This document shows positions 19,264 through 28,784 of a stretch of 64,000 nucleotides of DNA, piece by piece. The translations under genes were made by a program, and so were the position numbers. The stretch is from Rhodococcus jostii NBRC 16295 (GTDB lineage: Bacteria > Actinomycetota > Actinomycetes > Mycobacteriales > Mycobacteriaceae). The stretch covers positions 62,001 through 126,000 of the forward strand of contig NZ_BCWY01000017.1 of the NCBI RefSeq assembly GCF_001894825.1. Direction: 5' to 3'. The notes beneath the pieces were generated by a model. The model saw nothing but the letters and a program-made list of their open reading frames with translations, ran no database searches and was not told the origin of the DNA. Within the stretch, counting starts at the first letter, position 1, and each line of letters begins with the position of its first letter.

Positions 19264-19689
19264 ATGAGTATCGAAGACGGGCCCGGTGACACGCTGAGCC
19301 CCAGCGAGAGCCTGGACTCCGACGACGTGCGGAACAACGACGGCGACGACGTCGTCGATCCGCCCGACGACTGGAGTGAAGCCGACAAATTCGGTACCAC
19401 GGCACGTGAGGAGCGCGAGGGCGAGTCGCTCGACGAGAAGTTGTCCGAGGAGGAGCCCGATACCCCGCTGGAGGAGCAGCAGGAGGTGTCGATCGCGGAT
19501 CTGCCCGACGACGAGCTGACTGAGGACGTCGACCGGGTCATCGACGACGAGGAAATCGACATTCCGGTGTTCGGAACCAAGCACGCCTCCGTGGTCGAGG
19601 GCGTCATCGTGGAGGACTCGCGCACCGACCGCGGTCAGATCGACGGGTCGGCGGAGGACGGCGACTCGTTCTTCACGGTCCTCGACTGA
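19264..19689 (+). CDS. Acidic DUF5709-like protein
   Basis: A 141-residue, very acidic protein of the actinobacterial DUF5709 type. It has GDTLSPSESLDSDDVRNNDGDDVVDPPDDWSE-like repeats of Asp/Glu (residues 8-40), then TAREEREGESLDEKLSEEE and a C-terminal DSFFTVLD. It has no hydrophobic core and is probably largely disordered. Such proteins are found across Rhodococcus and Mycobacterium with no known role. The ATG at 19264 is used; ATG at 19258 and TTG at 19255 are in frame just upstream. Confidence 0.7.
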   Translation: MSIEDGPGDTLSPSESLDSDDVRNNDGDDVVDPPDDWSEADKFGTTAREEREGESLDEKLSEEEPDTPLEEQQEVSIADLPDDELTEDVDRVIDDEEIDIPVFGTKHASVVEGVIVEDSRTDRGQIDGSAEDGDSFFTVLD

Positions 19690-19757
19690 CCGCCGCGCCC
19701 GAACCGGGGCCTACACTGGCACTGATCGCACTCGCGACAGCCACCGAAAGGCCCGAC

Positions 19758-21353
19758 ATTACGCAATCCTCCGCTCCGCATGACGTCTACTTCGTACCCC
19801 CGGAGCAGGAGACCGCCGACGCGGTCGCGCACGCCTCCGCCGCCGCGGCGTCGAGATTGCGTGACCGCGCCGACGTGGTCCGGTTCAAGGGCCGGTTCGC
19901 TCTGCCGATCACGCACACCACGCCGCACGAGGCGATGGTCGAGGATCTGCTGTTCGTCCGCGACGTCCTCGACGGCGCCGGGATCGAGTACCTGCTGGTG
20001 CGGGGCAACGACGAGCGTCCGGTGATCGCGGTCAACTGGGCGCAGCGGAAGGCGTTGCGTGCGGCCCTGGTCGCCGCGTGTGAGGACCGTCCTTTCTACT
20101 CCAAGACCGTCGACGCCAAGGGCCCGGCCGTCCTCGTCTCCGACGGCAGCCTGTCCGCGACGTCGAAGGCCCGCATCTTCCGGCTGTTCCGTCCGCGCGT
20201 GCACCTGGCGAGCGGCCTGAGTTACGGGGCGTCGACGGGCGTGCAGATCGAGCTGTGGTCGATCAGCGACGACGAGATCGTGCTGCCGATGGAGAATTCG
20301 CTGACGCGGCGCGTGGTGCGCTCGGAGGAGGCGGTCCGCGGCACCGTCCAGCGGTTCGGCCGGGTGTGGCCCACCATCGAGAACATGTTCGCCGACCACG
20401 CGTCGGACATCAACTTCGACGTCGACCTGGTGTTCTCCTGGGTGGACGGATCTTCGGCGGAATTCCAGGCGCAGCGCGCGAAGCGGATGCAGAACTACGT
20501 GGTCGGCGAGGGTGACGATTCCGCCGCCCGGTTCCGGCAGATCGACGAACTCAAGTACGCGCTGCGCTCGGTGCACATGTATGCGCCGTGGATCCGGCGG
20601 ATCTTCGTGGCCACCGACTCGGACCGTCCGGCGTGGCTCGCCGACGACCCACGGGTCACGTTCGTGCCCAGCGAGGAGTTCTTCGCCGACCCGTCGGTGC
20701 TACCCACCCACAACTCGCAGGCCGTGGAATGCCAGCTGCACCACATCCCCGATCTCGCCGAACACTTCCTGTATTCCAACGACGACATGTTCTTCGGCCG
20801 CTCGGTGGGCCCACAGATGTTCTTCTCCCCCGGCGGCATCACGATGTTCATCGAGGCGACCACCCGAATCGGGTTGGGACACAACGACGACGAACGCAGC
20901 GGCTTCGAGAACGCGGCCCGCGTCAACCGGCGACTGCTTCAGGACCGCTTCGGGCTGATGACCACCCGGCACCTCGAACACGCCGCCACCCCGCTCCGCA
21001 AGAGCGTGATGGAGGAGATGGAGAAGGAGTTCCCCGACGAGTTCGCCGCCACGGCCGCAAGCACTTTCCGGGCCAGCTCCAACATTTCGGTGACCAACTC
21101 GCTGTACCACTACTACGCGCTGATGAGTGGCCGCGCGGTGGTGCAGACGGCGGCGCGGGTGAAGTACGTCGACACCACCATGAAGTCGGGGCTGCGCGAC
21201 ATGGACTCGCTGCTCGCGAAACGGTCGATGGACTTCTTCTGTCTCAACGACGGCAGCGCACCGGAGATCGACCTGGAGTTGCGGACCAGGAAGGTGACGC
21301 AGTTCCTGGAGAACTACTTCCCGATCGCGGCGCCGTGGGAGACCGGGGCCTGA
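19758..21353 (+). CDS. Stealth family sugar-phosphate transferase
   Basis: A protein of about 531 residues in the Stealth family, which transfer hexose-1-phosphate onto surface glycans. Conserved region 1 is VDLVFSWVDGSS. Region 2 is FRQIDELKYALRSVHMYAP. Region 3 is NSQAVECQLHHIPDLAEHF with NDDMFFG, and the C-terminal region 4 precedes TQFLENYFP. The conserved N-terminus (DVYFVPPEQET onward) extends upstream of every ATG or GTG in frame. The most likely start is therefore ATT at 19758, preceded by GAAAGG at 19745-19750. The ATT start is inferred. Function would be in capsule or cell-wall glycan assembly. Confidence 0.88.
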   Translation: MTQSSAPHDVYFVPPEQETADAVAHASAAAASRLRDRADVVRFKGRFALPITHTTPHEAMVEDLLFVRDVLDGAGIEYLLVRGNDERPVIAVNWAQRKALRAALVAACEDRPFYSKTVDAKGPAVLVSDGSLSATSKARIFRLFRPRVHLASGLSYGASTGVQIELWSISDDEIVLPMENSLTRRVVRSEEAVRGTVQRFGRVWPTIENMFADHASDINFDVDLVFSWVDGSSAEFQAQRAKRMQNYVVGEGDDSAARFRQIDELKYALRSVHMYAPWIRRIFVATDSDRPAWLADDPRVTFVPSEEFFADPSVLPTHNSQAVECQLHHIPDLAEHFLYSNDDMFFGRSVGPQMFFSPGGITMFIEATTRIGLGHNDDERSGFENAARVNRRLLQDRFGLMTTRHLEHAATPLRKSVMEEMEKEFPDEFAATAASTFRASSNISVTNSLYHYYALMSGRAVVQTAARVKYVDTTMKSGLRDMDSLLAKRSMDFFCLNDGSAPEIDLELRTRKVTQFLENYFPIAAPWETGA

Positions 21354-22298
21354 TCAGACGGCGGGAATCGAATCGGCGGGGCGCTCGCCCTCGTCGTAGA
21401 CCGTTGCGGGAGAACCGATGAGGAGCGAGTCGGGTTTACCGACGACGCGTTCGTCCTTGCCGGTGTAGTCGAATCGGTCGAGGATCCAGCGGATCGCCTC
21501 GAGGCGGGCGCGTTTCTTGTCGTTCGACTTCACGACCGTCCACGGCGCGTGCGGGGTGTCCGTGTAGAACAGCATTGCCTCTTTCGCCTCGGTGTAGGCG
21601 TCCCACTTGTCGAGGCTCGCGAGGTCGGTGGGTGAGAGCTTCCACTGCTTGACGGGGTCGGTGCTGCGGGACACGAACCGGGCGTGCTGCTCCTCGCGGC
21701 CCACCGAGAACCAGAACTTCACGATGTGGATGCCCGACTGCACGAGCATCCGCTCGAACTCGGGCGCCGACCGGGTGAACTCGAGGTACTCGTTGGGGGT
21801 GCAGTAGCCCATGACGCGTTCGACGCCTGCCCGGTTGTACCAGGAGCGGTCCATCATCACGATCTCCCCGCCCGCCGGCAGGTGCTGCACGTACCGCTGG
21901 AAGTACCACTGGGTGCGTTCGCGTTCGGTGGGCTTCTCCAGCGCCACCACCCGCGCGCCACGAGGGTTGAGGTGTTCGGTGAACCGCTTGATCGCGCCAC
22001 CCTTGCCGGCCGCGTCGCGGCCCTCGAAGAGGATGACGACCTTCTCGCCGTTCTCCTTGACCCACGCCTGGAACTTGAGGAGTTCGATCTGCAGCTTCCG
22101 CTTCCGGTTCTCGTACTGCCGGCGCGTCATCTTCGTGTCGTACGGGTATCCGTGCCGCCAGGGCTCGTCCGTCTCGTCGACCGCGTGTTTGCGGCCGGAC
22201 TTGCGCAGCAGCTCGCCGATCTCGTCGATCTCCGGCGTCACGTCGATCTGGTCGGCGCGCGCGAGTTCGAAGGCTTCGGGATTGTGCAACTCGTCCAT
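21354..22298 (-). CDS. ppk2: Polyphosphate kinase 2
   Basis: A 314-residue one-domain PPK2, which moves phosphate between polyphosphate and nucleoside diphosphates. Walker A is FEGRDAAGKGGAIKR near residue 93, Walker B is MMDRSWYNRAG near 150, and the lid contains VGREEQHARF. An N-terminal extension of about 60 residues includes WRHGYPYDTKMTRRQYE, typical of actinobacterial PPK2 proteins. Length is normal. It is convergent with the Stealth gene, with abutting stops, and divergent from the HTH gene. Confidence 0.94.
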   Translation of the reverse strand: MDELHNPEAFELARADQIDVTPEIDEIGELLRKSGRKHAVDETDEPWRHGYPYDTKMTRRQYENRKRKLQIELLKFQAWVKENGEKVVILFEGRDAAGKGGAIKRFTEHLNPRGARVVALEKPTERERTQWYFQRYVQHLPAGGEIVMMDRSWYNRAGVERVMGYCTPNEYLEFTRSAPEFERMLVQSGIHIVKFWFSVGREEQHARFVSRSTDPVKQWKLSPTDLASLDKWDAYTEAKEAMLFYTDTPHAPWTVVKSNDKKRARLEAIRWILDRFDYTGKDERVVGKPDSLLIGSPATVYDEGERPADSIPAV

Positions 22299-22354
22299 CT
22301 GAAAAGGCTACCGCTCCGCGGCCTCGCCCGGCAGACTCATGAGATCGTGGACCC

Positions 22355-22708
22355 ATGAGCATCGACCACATCGTTCCCGCGCTCGACCCGACGGTCGCGG
22401 CCGAGCTCGGGGCGGCCCTCGCGGCGTCCCCGGCCGTCACGGTCGAGGGTGTGAACGTTCCCGATCCCGCGCGTGCGGCGGTGCTCGAACTGCTCACGCT
22501 CCTCGCCGACGGGCAGAGTGTGGCACTCGGTGCGGTCGCGGACCTGCTCACCACGTCGCAGGCCGCGGAGATCCTCGGCGTCTCCGACACCTACGTGCGC
22601 CGGCTCGCCGACACGGACGCGCTTCCCCTCGAGATGCGCGGCACCCATCGCCGGTTCCGGCTCTCCGACGTCATGGCCTACCGGGAGAAGTTTCCCCGCA
22701 GGGGCTGA
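22355..22708 (+). CDS. Excisionase-type helix-turn-helix protein
   Basis: A 117-residue protein with a MerR/excisionase HTH at the C-terminus: LLTTSQAAEILGVSDTYV, then a wing with RGTHRRFRLSDVMAYREK. The N-terminal 65 residues resemble the antitoxin-like leader often found before such domains, where a PIN toxin gene follows. Here no toxin gene follows; the next gene is convergent and encodes a phosphodiesterase. It is probably a small DNA-binding regulator. ATG at 22355. Confidence 0.75.
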   Translation: MSIDHIVPALDPTVAAELGAALAASPAVTVEGVNVPDPARAAVLELLTLLADGQSVALGAVADLLTTSQAAEILGVSDTYVRRLADTDALPLEMRGTHRRFRLSDVMAYREKFPRRG

Positions 22709-23638
22709 TCAGACCCGGACGGGCTTCACAATCTGCTCACCGGCGTCCGGGATCCGCACGCCCTCGGCCGCGAGCCGCTTCTCGGTTTCTTCGGCGGTGA
22801 CGTATTCGCCGACGGTGTCGTAGCTGCCCATCGGGACCACCGAATGGACGATCGTCTCCTGGTACACGTGCACGAGGTTGTAGCCCTGGGCGCCGTCGCG
22901 TCCGCGCAGCGCGCCGGCCGGGACGTTGAGGTCCTGGGTGTAGCAGGTGGCCGACGCGACGGAAACGGGAATGCCGGCGAACGTCGCCGTCGTCGAGTAG
23001 TGCAGGTGTCCTGCGAGGATCGACCGGACGTCGCTGCCGCGGAGCACGTCGGCGAGGCGCGGCTGGTCCCGCAGTTCCACCAGCACCGCCAGGTCCAGGA
23101 CGCACGGCACCGGCGGATGATGCAGCGCCAGGATGGATCCGTGCGGGGCCGGAACCGCGAGCTGCTGTGCGAGCCAGATCAATTGGCTCTCGGAGATCTC
23201 GCCGTGGTGATGTCCGGGGACCGTCGTGTCGAGGGTGATGATGCGCAGCCCGTCGACGTCGTAGACGTGGTCGATCGGCTCGTACGACGGCTCCTGCCCG
23301 AGCAGTTCCGTCCGGAAGTGGCCGCGGTCGTCGTGGTTGCCCATCGCCCAGATCACCGTCGCGCCCAGCGACGCCGCTACCGGTTCGACGATCTCCCGCA
23401 GCTTCTCGTACGCCCCCGGCTGTCCCTTGTCGGTCAGGTCTCCGGTGAACACCAGCGCGTCCGGGCGGGAGTGCGACGCCTCGATCTCGGTGAAGATCTG
23501 CCGCAGCGTGGCCTCGCTGTCGACGGCCCCGTACAGCAGGTCGTCGTCGACGAGATGGGTGTCGCTGAGGTGCAGCACGAAATGCGACGGTCGCGGATAC
23601 TCGGCCGTCCGCATGTCGGCTGCCTCTGTGCCGCTCAT
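22709..23638 (-). CDS. Calcineurin-like phosphodiesterase (Rv0805/CpdA type)
   Basis: A 309-residue metallophosphoesterase with every class III cyclic-nucleotide phosphodiesterase motif: LSDTHL (DxH), FTGDLTDKG (GDxxD), MGNHDDR (GNHD), LALHHPP and AGHLHYS (GHxH). It should bind two metals and hydrolyse 2',3'- or 3',5'-cAMP or related phosphodiesters. The closest described relative by motif order is mycobacterial Rv0805. The ATG at 23638 follows GAGAG; a longer GTG reading from 23737 has a proline/arginine-rich lead and is less likely. Confidence 0.88.
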   Translation of the reverse strand: MSGTEAADMRTAEYPRPSHFVLHLSDTHLVDDDLLYGAVDSEATLRQIFTEIEASHSRPDALVFTGDLTDKGQPGAYEKLREIVEPVAASLGATVIWAMGNHDDRGHFRTELLGQEPSYEPIDHVYDVDGLRIITLDTTVPGHHHGEISESQLIWLAQQLAVPAPHGSILALHHPPVPCVLDLAVLVELRDQPRLADVLRGSDVRSILAGHLHYSTTATFAGIPVSVASATCYTQDLNVPAGALRGRDGAQGYNLVHVYQETIVHSVVPMGSYDTVGEYVTAEETEKRLAAEGVRIPDAGEQIVKPVRV

Positions 23639-23770
23639 CGGTCTCTCGCTTCCGCTCGCCCGACGGGCAGGGGCCCGGGTGGACGCCTGCTGCTTGCCCA
23701 CCCTAGCCAAGCGCACTCCGGTCACCTCCCGGGGCACGTGCGGTGGCCGGACGGTGAACGGCAGCGCACG

Positions 23771-24643
23771 TCAGTTGCGTGCGTGGTGCGGTGTGCGCGT
23801 CTCCGGGCCCGCGGGCGGGATCATCGCGGCGAGATTGGCCTGAGCCTCGAACCGGGCGCGCTCGTCGCCGTCGTCCGTCGCTGCCGCATCCTTGGCCGCG
23901 GCGAGGAACGGGCGGACCAGGTCGAGCGGCATCGGGAACACGACGGTGGAGTTGTTCTCGGCGCCGATCGCGCTCAGTGTCTGCAGGTACCGCAACTGCA
24001 GGGTCGTCGGGTTGCGGCTGATGACGTCGGCGGCCTCTGCGAGTTTGGCGGACGCCTGGAATTCGGCTTCGGCGTTGATGATCTTGGCGCGACGCTCCCG
24101 TTCGGCCTCGGCCTGCCGGGCGATGGCCCGCTGCATGTTGGTGGGGATCTCGACGTCCTTGATCTCGACGGTGGTGACCTTGACGCCCCACGGTTCGGTC
24201 TGCTGATCGATGACCTTCTGCAGGTCTTCGTTGAGGCGTTCCCGCTCGCCGAGGAGGGAGTCGAGGTCGGCCTTGCCGAGGATCGAGCGCAGGGTTGTCT
24301 GGGCGATCTGCAGGGTGGCGGCCAGGAAGTCCTCGACCTCGACGATCGCCTTATCGGCATCGACCACCCGGAAGTAGGCGACGGCGGTGACCTTGGCCGG
24401 CACGTTGTCGTGCGTGATCACTTCCTGGACGGGGATCTTCAGGGTCACCGTCCGCAGGCTGACCCGTTCCATCCGGTCGATCGCGGGGATCAGCAGCACC
24501 AGCCCCGGGCCTTTCAGGTCGATCAGCCGGCCGAGCCGGAACACGACGGCCCGCTCGTACTCGCGGAGCACCCGGATCGAGCTGCTCGCCAGGACGGCGA
24601 GGAGGGTGATGACGACGCACAGGATGACGATGATGGTGGTCAT
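23771..24643 (-). CDS. SPFH/band-7 membrane protein (slipin-like)
   Basis: A 290-residue stomatin/slipin-type scaffold. One N-terminal membrane span ([17 protein letters not shown]) is followed by [13 protein letters not shown] and [15 protein letters not shown], the start of the SPFH domain. A helical [22 protein letters not shown] region follows, with LQLRYLQTL before the tail. These proteins form membrane microdomains and pair with NfeD proteins. The start overlaps the stop of the nfeD-like gene by 4 nt, confirming an operon. Confidence 0.9.
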   Translation of the reverse strand: MTTIIVILCVVITLLAVLASSSIRVLREYERAVVFRLGRLIDLKGPGLVLLIPAIDRMERVSLRTVTLKIPVQEVITHDNVPAKVTAVAYFRVVDADKAIVEVEDFLAATLQIAQTTLRSILGKADLDSLLGERERLNEDLQKVIDQQTEPWGVKVTTVEIKDVEIPTNMQRAIARQAEAERERRAKIINAEAEFQASAKLAEAADVISRNPTTLQLRYLQTLSAIGAENNSTVVFPMPLDLVRPFLAAAKDAAATDDGDERARFEAQANLAAMIPPAGPETRTPHHARN

Positions 24644-25107
24644 AGTTGCAGCTCCCAGGGTTCGCGGCGGCGCACGGTGAGGGTGAGTCCGCGGATCTGC
24701 TCGACGATGACGGAATCGCCCGCGGTGGGTGTCTCGTCGTCCCCGAACAGGGTCTGCGCCCGCCAGAGGCTTCCGGCGGCCTCGACCTGACCTTGCCGGC
24801 CTTTCCAGTTGCGGACGGTGGCGTCGGATCCGATGAGGGATTGCATCCCGGTGCGCACGGGCGCGTGCCCGGCGGCGAGTGCCTTCCGGCCGCCCACCAC
24901 GGCGAGACCCACGCCGACCACCGCGACTCCCGCGGCCGCCGGGATGGCGATCATCTGCGCGGTGTCGCTGGACGTGAACAGCAGCCACACACCCGCGCCG
25001 ACGAACAGGGCCCCGATCCCGCCGAGCACACCCGCGGTCGGTGCGTGTGCCTCGACGACGATCAACAGCACACCCAGCACCAGCGCCAGCACACCCAACG
25101 CGGTCAT
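24640..25107 (-). CDS. NfeD-like membrane protein (short form)
   Basis: A 155-residue protein with three membrane spans in its first 75 residues ([54 protein letters not shown]). A soluble OB-fold tail follows ([34 protein letters not shown]). This is the short NfeD type that lacks the N-terminal protease domain. It is the usual partner of the SPFH protein encoded next, with a 4-nt overlap of start and stop. Role in membrane quality control is inferred from the family. Confidence 0.87.
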   Translation of the reverse strand: MTALGVLALVLGVLLIVVEAHAPTAGVLGGIGALFVGAGVWLLFTSSDTAQMIAIPAAAGVAVVGVGLAVVGGRKALAAGHAPVRTGMQSLIGSDATVRNWKGRQGQVEAAGSLWRAQTLFGDDETPTAGDSVIVEQIRGLTLTVRRREPWELQL

Positions 25108-25245
25108 CTCGCATCACCCACGATCATGCTTCGCGAGGACCCGGTCGCATCGCATAGCCACTTGGCGATCGAGCCCTCAGTTCAACGGTAAGCGCAGGTG
25201 GGCGGCAATGCCACCGCCAATTCCTGGCGGCGTACCGTTCAGCGA

Positions 25246-26055
25246 ATGACGAACACAGATCATGGAGATCCCGGCGACGCCCCGACCGTCCCGCCACCGT
25301 TGGAGGAGGTCGCCAACCCCGCCCGCCCGTCCGCCGCCGAGGAGGCCCGGACGGTCGCGGCTACGACGAACGTAGGCACCCTCGCTAGCCTGACCAGGGA
25401 GGGCGACCCGTGGGCGTCGTTCGTCACCTACGGTCTGCTCGACGGCTCGCCCGTGCTGTGTGTGTCGCAGATGGCCGAGCACGGCCGCAACCTCGCGCAC
25501 GATCCCCGCGCCAGCATCGCGATCGTCGCGCCGAACCCGCCCTCCGATCCGCTGGCCAGCACCCGCATCACCCTCGCCGGGTACGTCTACCGCCCGGAAG
25601 GCGACGAACTCGCCGCCGCCCGGGAGGCGCACCTGGCGGCCGTCCCGGCGGCGCACGTCTACATCGACTTCAGCGACTTCTCGCTCTGGGTGCTGCGGGT
25701 GCAGCGTGTGCGGTGGGTCGGCGGCTACGGGCGAATGGACTCGGCGAGCGAAGAGTCCTACGCCGCTGCCACCGCGGACCCCGTCACCCCGCATGCCGGC
25801 CCGGCGATCGAGCACCTCAACGCCGACCACGCCGACGCCCTGCGTGCCATGGCCCAGGCGCTCGGCGGCTTCCCCGACGCGAGCGCCGCCACCTGCGAGG
25901 GCGCCGACCGCTACGGACTGGACCTGCGCGTCACCACCCCCCGCGGCGTGGCCGTGACCCGGGTCGGATACGCAGAGCCACTCGACTCCGCCGACCAGTT
26001 GCGTACGGCGACAGTCGCTTTGACACAACAGGCCCGGGCGCTGACCGGCCGTTGA
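25246..26055 (+). CDS. HugZ-like flavin split-barrel protein with DUF2470 domain
   Basis: A 269-residue protein with an N-terminal pyridoxamine-phosphate-oxidase-like split barrel (about residues 30-170: GTLASLTREGDPWASFV, LCVSQMAEHGRNL, ASIAIVAP). A C-terminal DUF2470 domain follows (AIEHLNADHADALRAMAQ, residues 187-262). This is the layout of HugZ/HutZ haem-utilisation proteins and of general stress proteins. Haem binding is not certain because the key C-terminal histidine loop is not clear. ATG at 25246. A strong hairpin follows the stop. Confidence 0.83.
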   Translation: MTNTDHGDPGDAPTVPPPLEEVANPARPSAAEEARTVAATTNVGTLASLTREGDPWASFVTYGLLDGSPVLCVSQMAEHGRNLAHDPRASIAIVAPNPPSDPLASTRITLAGYVYRPEGDELAAAREAHLAAVPAAHVYIDFSDFSLWVLRVQRVRWVGGYGRMDSASEESYAAATADPVTPHAGPAIEHLNADHADALRAMAQALGGFPDASAATCEGADRYGLDLRVTTPRGVAVTRVGYAEPLDSADQLRTATVALTQQARALTGR

Positions 26056-26062
26056 ACCCACC

Positions 26063-26100
26063 CCCGCGGCGACTGGGGTGATCTCTCCAGTCGCCGCGGG
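26063..26100 (+). terminator. Hairpin terminator after the HugZ-like gene
   Basis: Perfect 14-bp stem: CCCGCGGCGACTGG at 26063-26076 pairs with CCAGTCGCCGCGGG at 26087-26100 across a 10-nt loop. It lies 7 nt after the stop codon. No T-run follows, as is usual in actinobacteria. It also marks the left edge of the accessory island. Confidence 0.75.
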
Positions 26101-26433
26101 ACGGCCTTCCCAGGTGGTGATCGGATCCTTGCCTGTGGTCAATACCGCCGACGGCACCCTCGGTCCCCGGGAATCGGGCCACAACCTGGCGGCGTCGACA
26201 TCACGGACTGCGTGTCCCTACCGGCGCACGTCGGGGCCGATCTCGCCGGGATGAAACGGCGCGCGCTCCACTCGACGAAAAAATGCCCTGTCTGTGTGGG
26301 CTACGCGACGCTCAAGTCCCCCACAGGAGCCACACAGTCCACTCGCACCGACGGCGCTCTCGGACCCAGTGCGTCGATCGCTGAAGATTCTGTGCTCAAG
26401 TCATTTTCGACCGATCCAGCGTCAGATATGCGA

Positions 26434-26694
26434 TCAATCGAATCGGATCCGCGCATCCGGTCGCCACGGCCAGATCGAAGTATAGACCACCACGTTCGGA
26501 TCAATAGCGTCCGCAATTCCGGGGCGTTGTTCGTCGTCGTGCATGACCAACCACGGGCGCATGGGGTCGCGATCCGGGTCGGTGAGGGCCTCGTAGACGA
26601 AACGCAGCGGCGGTGGCTGCGTGCGTCGCCGACTCGCGATTTCGGGCACACGACCCCTATCGCCGCTCGTTGGTAACTGACGGCGTATCGCCAT
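26434..26694 (-). pseudogene. Truncated SRPBCC-like conserved protein
   Basis: An 86-codon reading frame whose second half, RFVYEALTDPDRDPMRPWL then VVVYTSIWPWRPDARIRFD, resembles the start of a conserved actinobacterial SRPBCC-like protein. The frame ends at a stop straight after IRFD, where relatives would go on for over 100 residues. No continuation is visible in the other frames. It is best read as a decayed gene fragment. The family call is from memory of the pattern and is tentative. Confidence 0.35.
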
Positions 26695-26740
26695 CCGCAG
26701 TCAGCCAGGACTCCCACAGGTGCACGAGACGAGAAGACAC

Positions 26741-26940
26741 CTACGCGGGTTCGGAGACGATCGCGTTGAGTTTGTCGAAGTGGTCGTCTGTCATGGTGCG
26801 CCACAGTCTTTTCGCGATCTGCCGTTTGAGGCGGCGTTGATCCGGATCGAGCCGAGGTCCTATTGCTGGTGGAGTCGACCGCGGTCGCGGTGTGGGTGGG
26901 CTTGTGCGGGTCGATGCCGATCACGATCACCGTGGTGTGC
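26741..26940 (-). pseudogene. IS110-family transposase N-terminal relic
   Basis: The minus strand from about 26937 encodes VIVIGIDPHKPTHTATAVDS, the DEDD-type N-terminus of IS110 transposases (first catalytic Asp in GIDPHK). The match stops after about 20 residues. A second, frame-shifted stretch follows at once, DPDQRRLKRQIAKRLWRTM and FDKLNAIVSEPA, ending at a TAG at 26741-26743. That tail looks like a different transposase-type C-terminus. The two pieces appear joined by a deletion. No terminal repeats were found. Confidence 0.5.
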
Positions 26941-27278
26941 CTCTTTCCGTGCTGGTGGACGGGGTATTCGTGGCCAGCATTCCGACTTTCGGTCACCGCG
27001 GGTGAACGTTCCTGTGTTGAGCCAGGCCGCGAACGGAGACCGCGGGAAGAGCAGAACCCTCCGTGAGCCAACCCTCCGGCCGGTCGGGTGGCAGGAAGCG
27101 ACCTTGAGCCAGTCCCACGTTCTCCCACTGCACATTACGAACCCGTCGGTTCGAACACGAGACCGCCCCGCCATACAAGTCGGAAGCCGGGCCGGGGCAT
27201 CAATCAGGTATGTGACACTTCGCGATACATTCGGGCGACGGATACCGACCGACTAGTTTGTCTGGTTCGATTCGCCGC

Positions 27279-28416
27279 ATGGCGACAAGTGAACAGCCTG
27301 CAGGATTCTGGAGCTACGTCCACGCCGACAACGATGCGGAGCATGGACGGATTCTCCGACTGTGCGAGCGAATTGAGGCGGAGTACTCCCTCATCACAGG
27401 CAACGAAATCCACATGTTCGTGGACAGAGACGACATCTCATGGGGTGCCCGCCCGATGGCGAGACACCATCGACGATGCACTCGCCGCGACCACCTTCTT
27501 CATTCCGATCGTCACCGCCCGGTATCTCAAGAGGCCCGAGTGCAGGCGCGAACTGATTCAGTTCGCACAGCACGCCGAAAGGCGTGGGGTCAAGGAACTG
27601 TTGCTTCCGATCCTGTACACAGTGGTCCAGAACCTGAAGGAAGATTCCGACGATGAGGTGAACGCCATCATCGCCTCAACGCAGTACGAGGACTGGACCG
27701 CGCTTCGACTGCAAGACGAGCAGAGCCCGCTCTACCGAGCGGCCGTCAACAAGCTCGCCCTCCGACTCGCCGAAATCGCGGACACAATCTCCGAGCGGCC
27801 GGAAGTGCTGGCCGCCGCCGCTGACGACGCGACACTCACAGAGGAAGTCGGCGATGACGCACCCGGCCTTCTCGACGACATGGCCGAGGTTGAGGTGCTG
27901 TTTCCCACATGGACGAAGACCATCGAGACGCTGTCCTCGGAAATTACAGAAATCGGCGCCGTCTTCACCGACTATGCACCGAAGCTTGAAACCGCCGGAC
28001 GGTCCACAGGGGCCGCGGCCAAGTTGGCCGTCGCCCGACGACTGGCAAGCGAACTGGACCCAATGGCTGATCGCATCCTCGACACCGCCACGGAGTACGC
28101 CGATCAGGCGCTCCGGATGGATAGCGCGATCTCCGGAATCCTGCTCAACATCGCCGACGATTTCTCGAACGTGAGAGACGACAGCGAGTTCGAGACATTC
28201 ACCGCAGGAATTCGAGGCCTTCGGGATGGCGGCGAGAAGGCAGTCAAGGGCTTGGACGGCATGAACGATAGCGCCCAGCGCGTCGCTTCCATGAGTCGAG
28301 ATCTGAGGAAGCCTCTCGCGAAGATCTCACGGGCGCTCCAGCGCTTCATGGACGGCCAGGGCCTGTTCGATGACTGGGTTCGGCGGATCGACGACATCGA
28401 AGACGAGCGAGGATAG
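27279..28416 (+). pseudogene. TIR-domain protein gene, broken by a one-base frameshift
   Basis: The N-terminal TIR domain starts at ATG 27279 (PAGFWSYVHADNDAEHGRIL, then IHMFVDRDDISWGAR). It runs to about 27453 in one frame and continues from 27457 in the next frame with WRDTIDDALAATTFFIP, YLKRPECRREL (conserved glutamate region) and an all-helical C-terminal part of about 250 residues ending DDIEDERG. Taking one C out of the CGCCCG run at 27450-27455 would restore a protein of about 378 residues. TIR proteins often cleave NAD+ in phage defence. As it stands only a 70-residue stub or an in-frame internal start could be made. Confidence 0.8.
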
Positions 28417-28784
28417 GCAGCGAGTCGTTAAACGAGGAGTGGTTTCGCCCCGGCCGACACTCCGCGGCGAAACCTTACTTGGGCGCGGCAAATGACAGAT
28501 CGGTCCCCTTAAGGTTTTTTGGGTTTCGTAATCCACGATGCGAGCATGTTCGACTCGACCCCGTGATCCGGTGACCAAACAGGATGTTCCAGCAAGCACC
28601 TTCGATCAAGATGACTTCATCTGGCTTGAGGGGCCGCGAGACTCCTCAGATTGGGAAGGACAGGGTCGAACACCATTATCGTTTTGTCGAACCGACCCTG
28701 CCGGCATAGAACCACACGACACCGCGCATCGGGGAGGTTCCGCGTCTTCACAATCCAGCCCGATGTGCGTGATAAGAATTCGAC
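28417..28784. other. Gap after the TIR gene with weak hairpin
   Basis: 368 nt without a gene. A 9-bp stem (GGTTTCGCC at 28441-28449 with GGCGAAACC at 28466-28474) could end transcription of the TIR gene. The rest is lower in GC than the flanks and contains a run of six T at about 28513, with no family-like reading frame. The promoter of the MazG-like gene should lie in its 3' part. Confidence 0.5.

Larger units (their letters stand above)
26101..27278. other. Island edge with relics and no intact gene
   Basis: About 1.2 kb without a convincing intact gene. Two relics can be recognised and are listed separately: a fragment of a conserved actinobacterial protein near 26434-26694 and an IS110-type fragment near 26741-26940. 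The parts at 26101-26433 and 26941-27278 show open frames only by chance, with no family motif or good ribosome site. AT content rises towards 27278, just before the TIR gene, where a promoter is likely. Confidence 0.5.

Noticed and set aside
22355-22708. Antitoxin of a toxin-antitoxin pair
   Set aside because: No PIN or other toxin gene follows; the next gene is a convergent phosphodiesterase.
22844-24790. 648-codon frame opposite the phosphodiesterase and SPFH genes
   Set aside because: Shadow of two real genes; it is rich in repeats of Arg, Gly and Asp with no domain.
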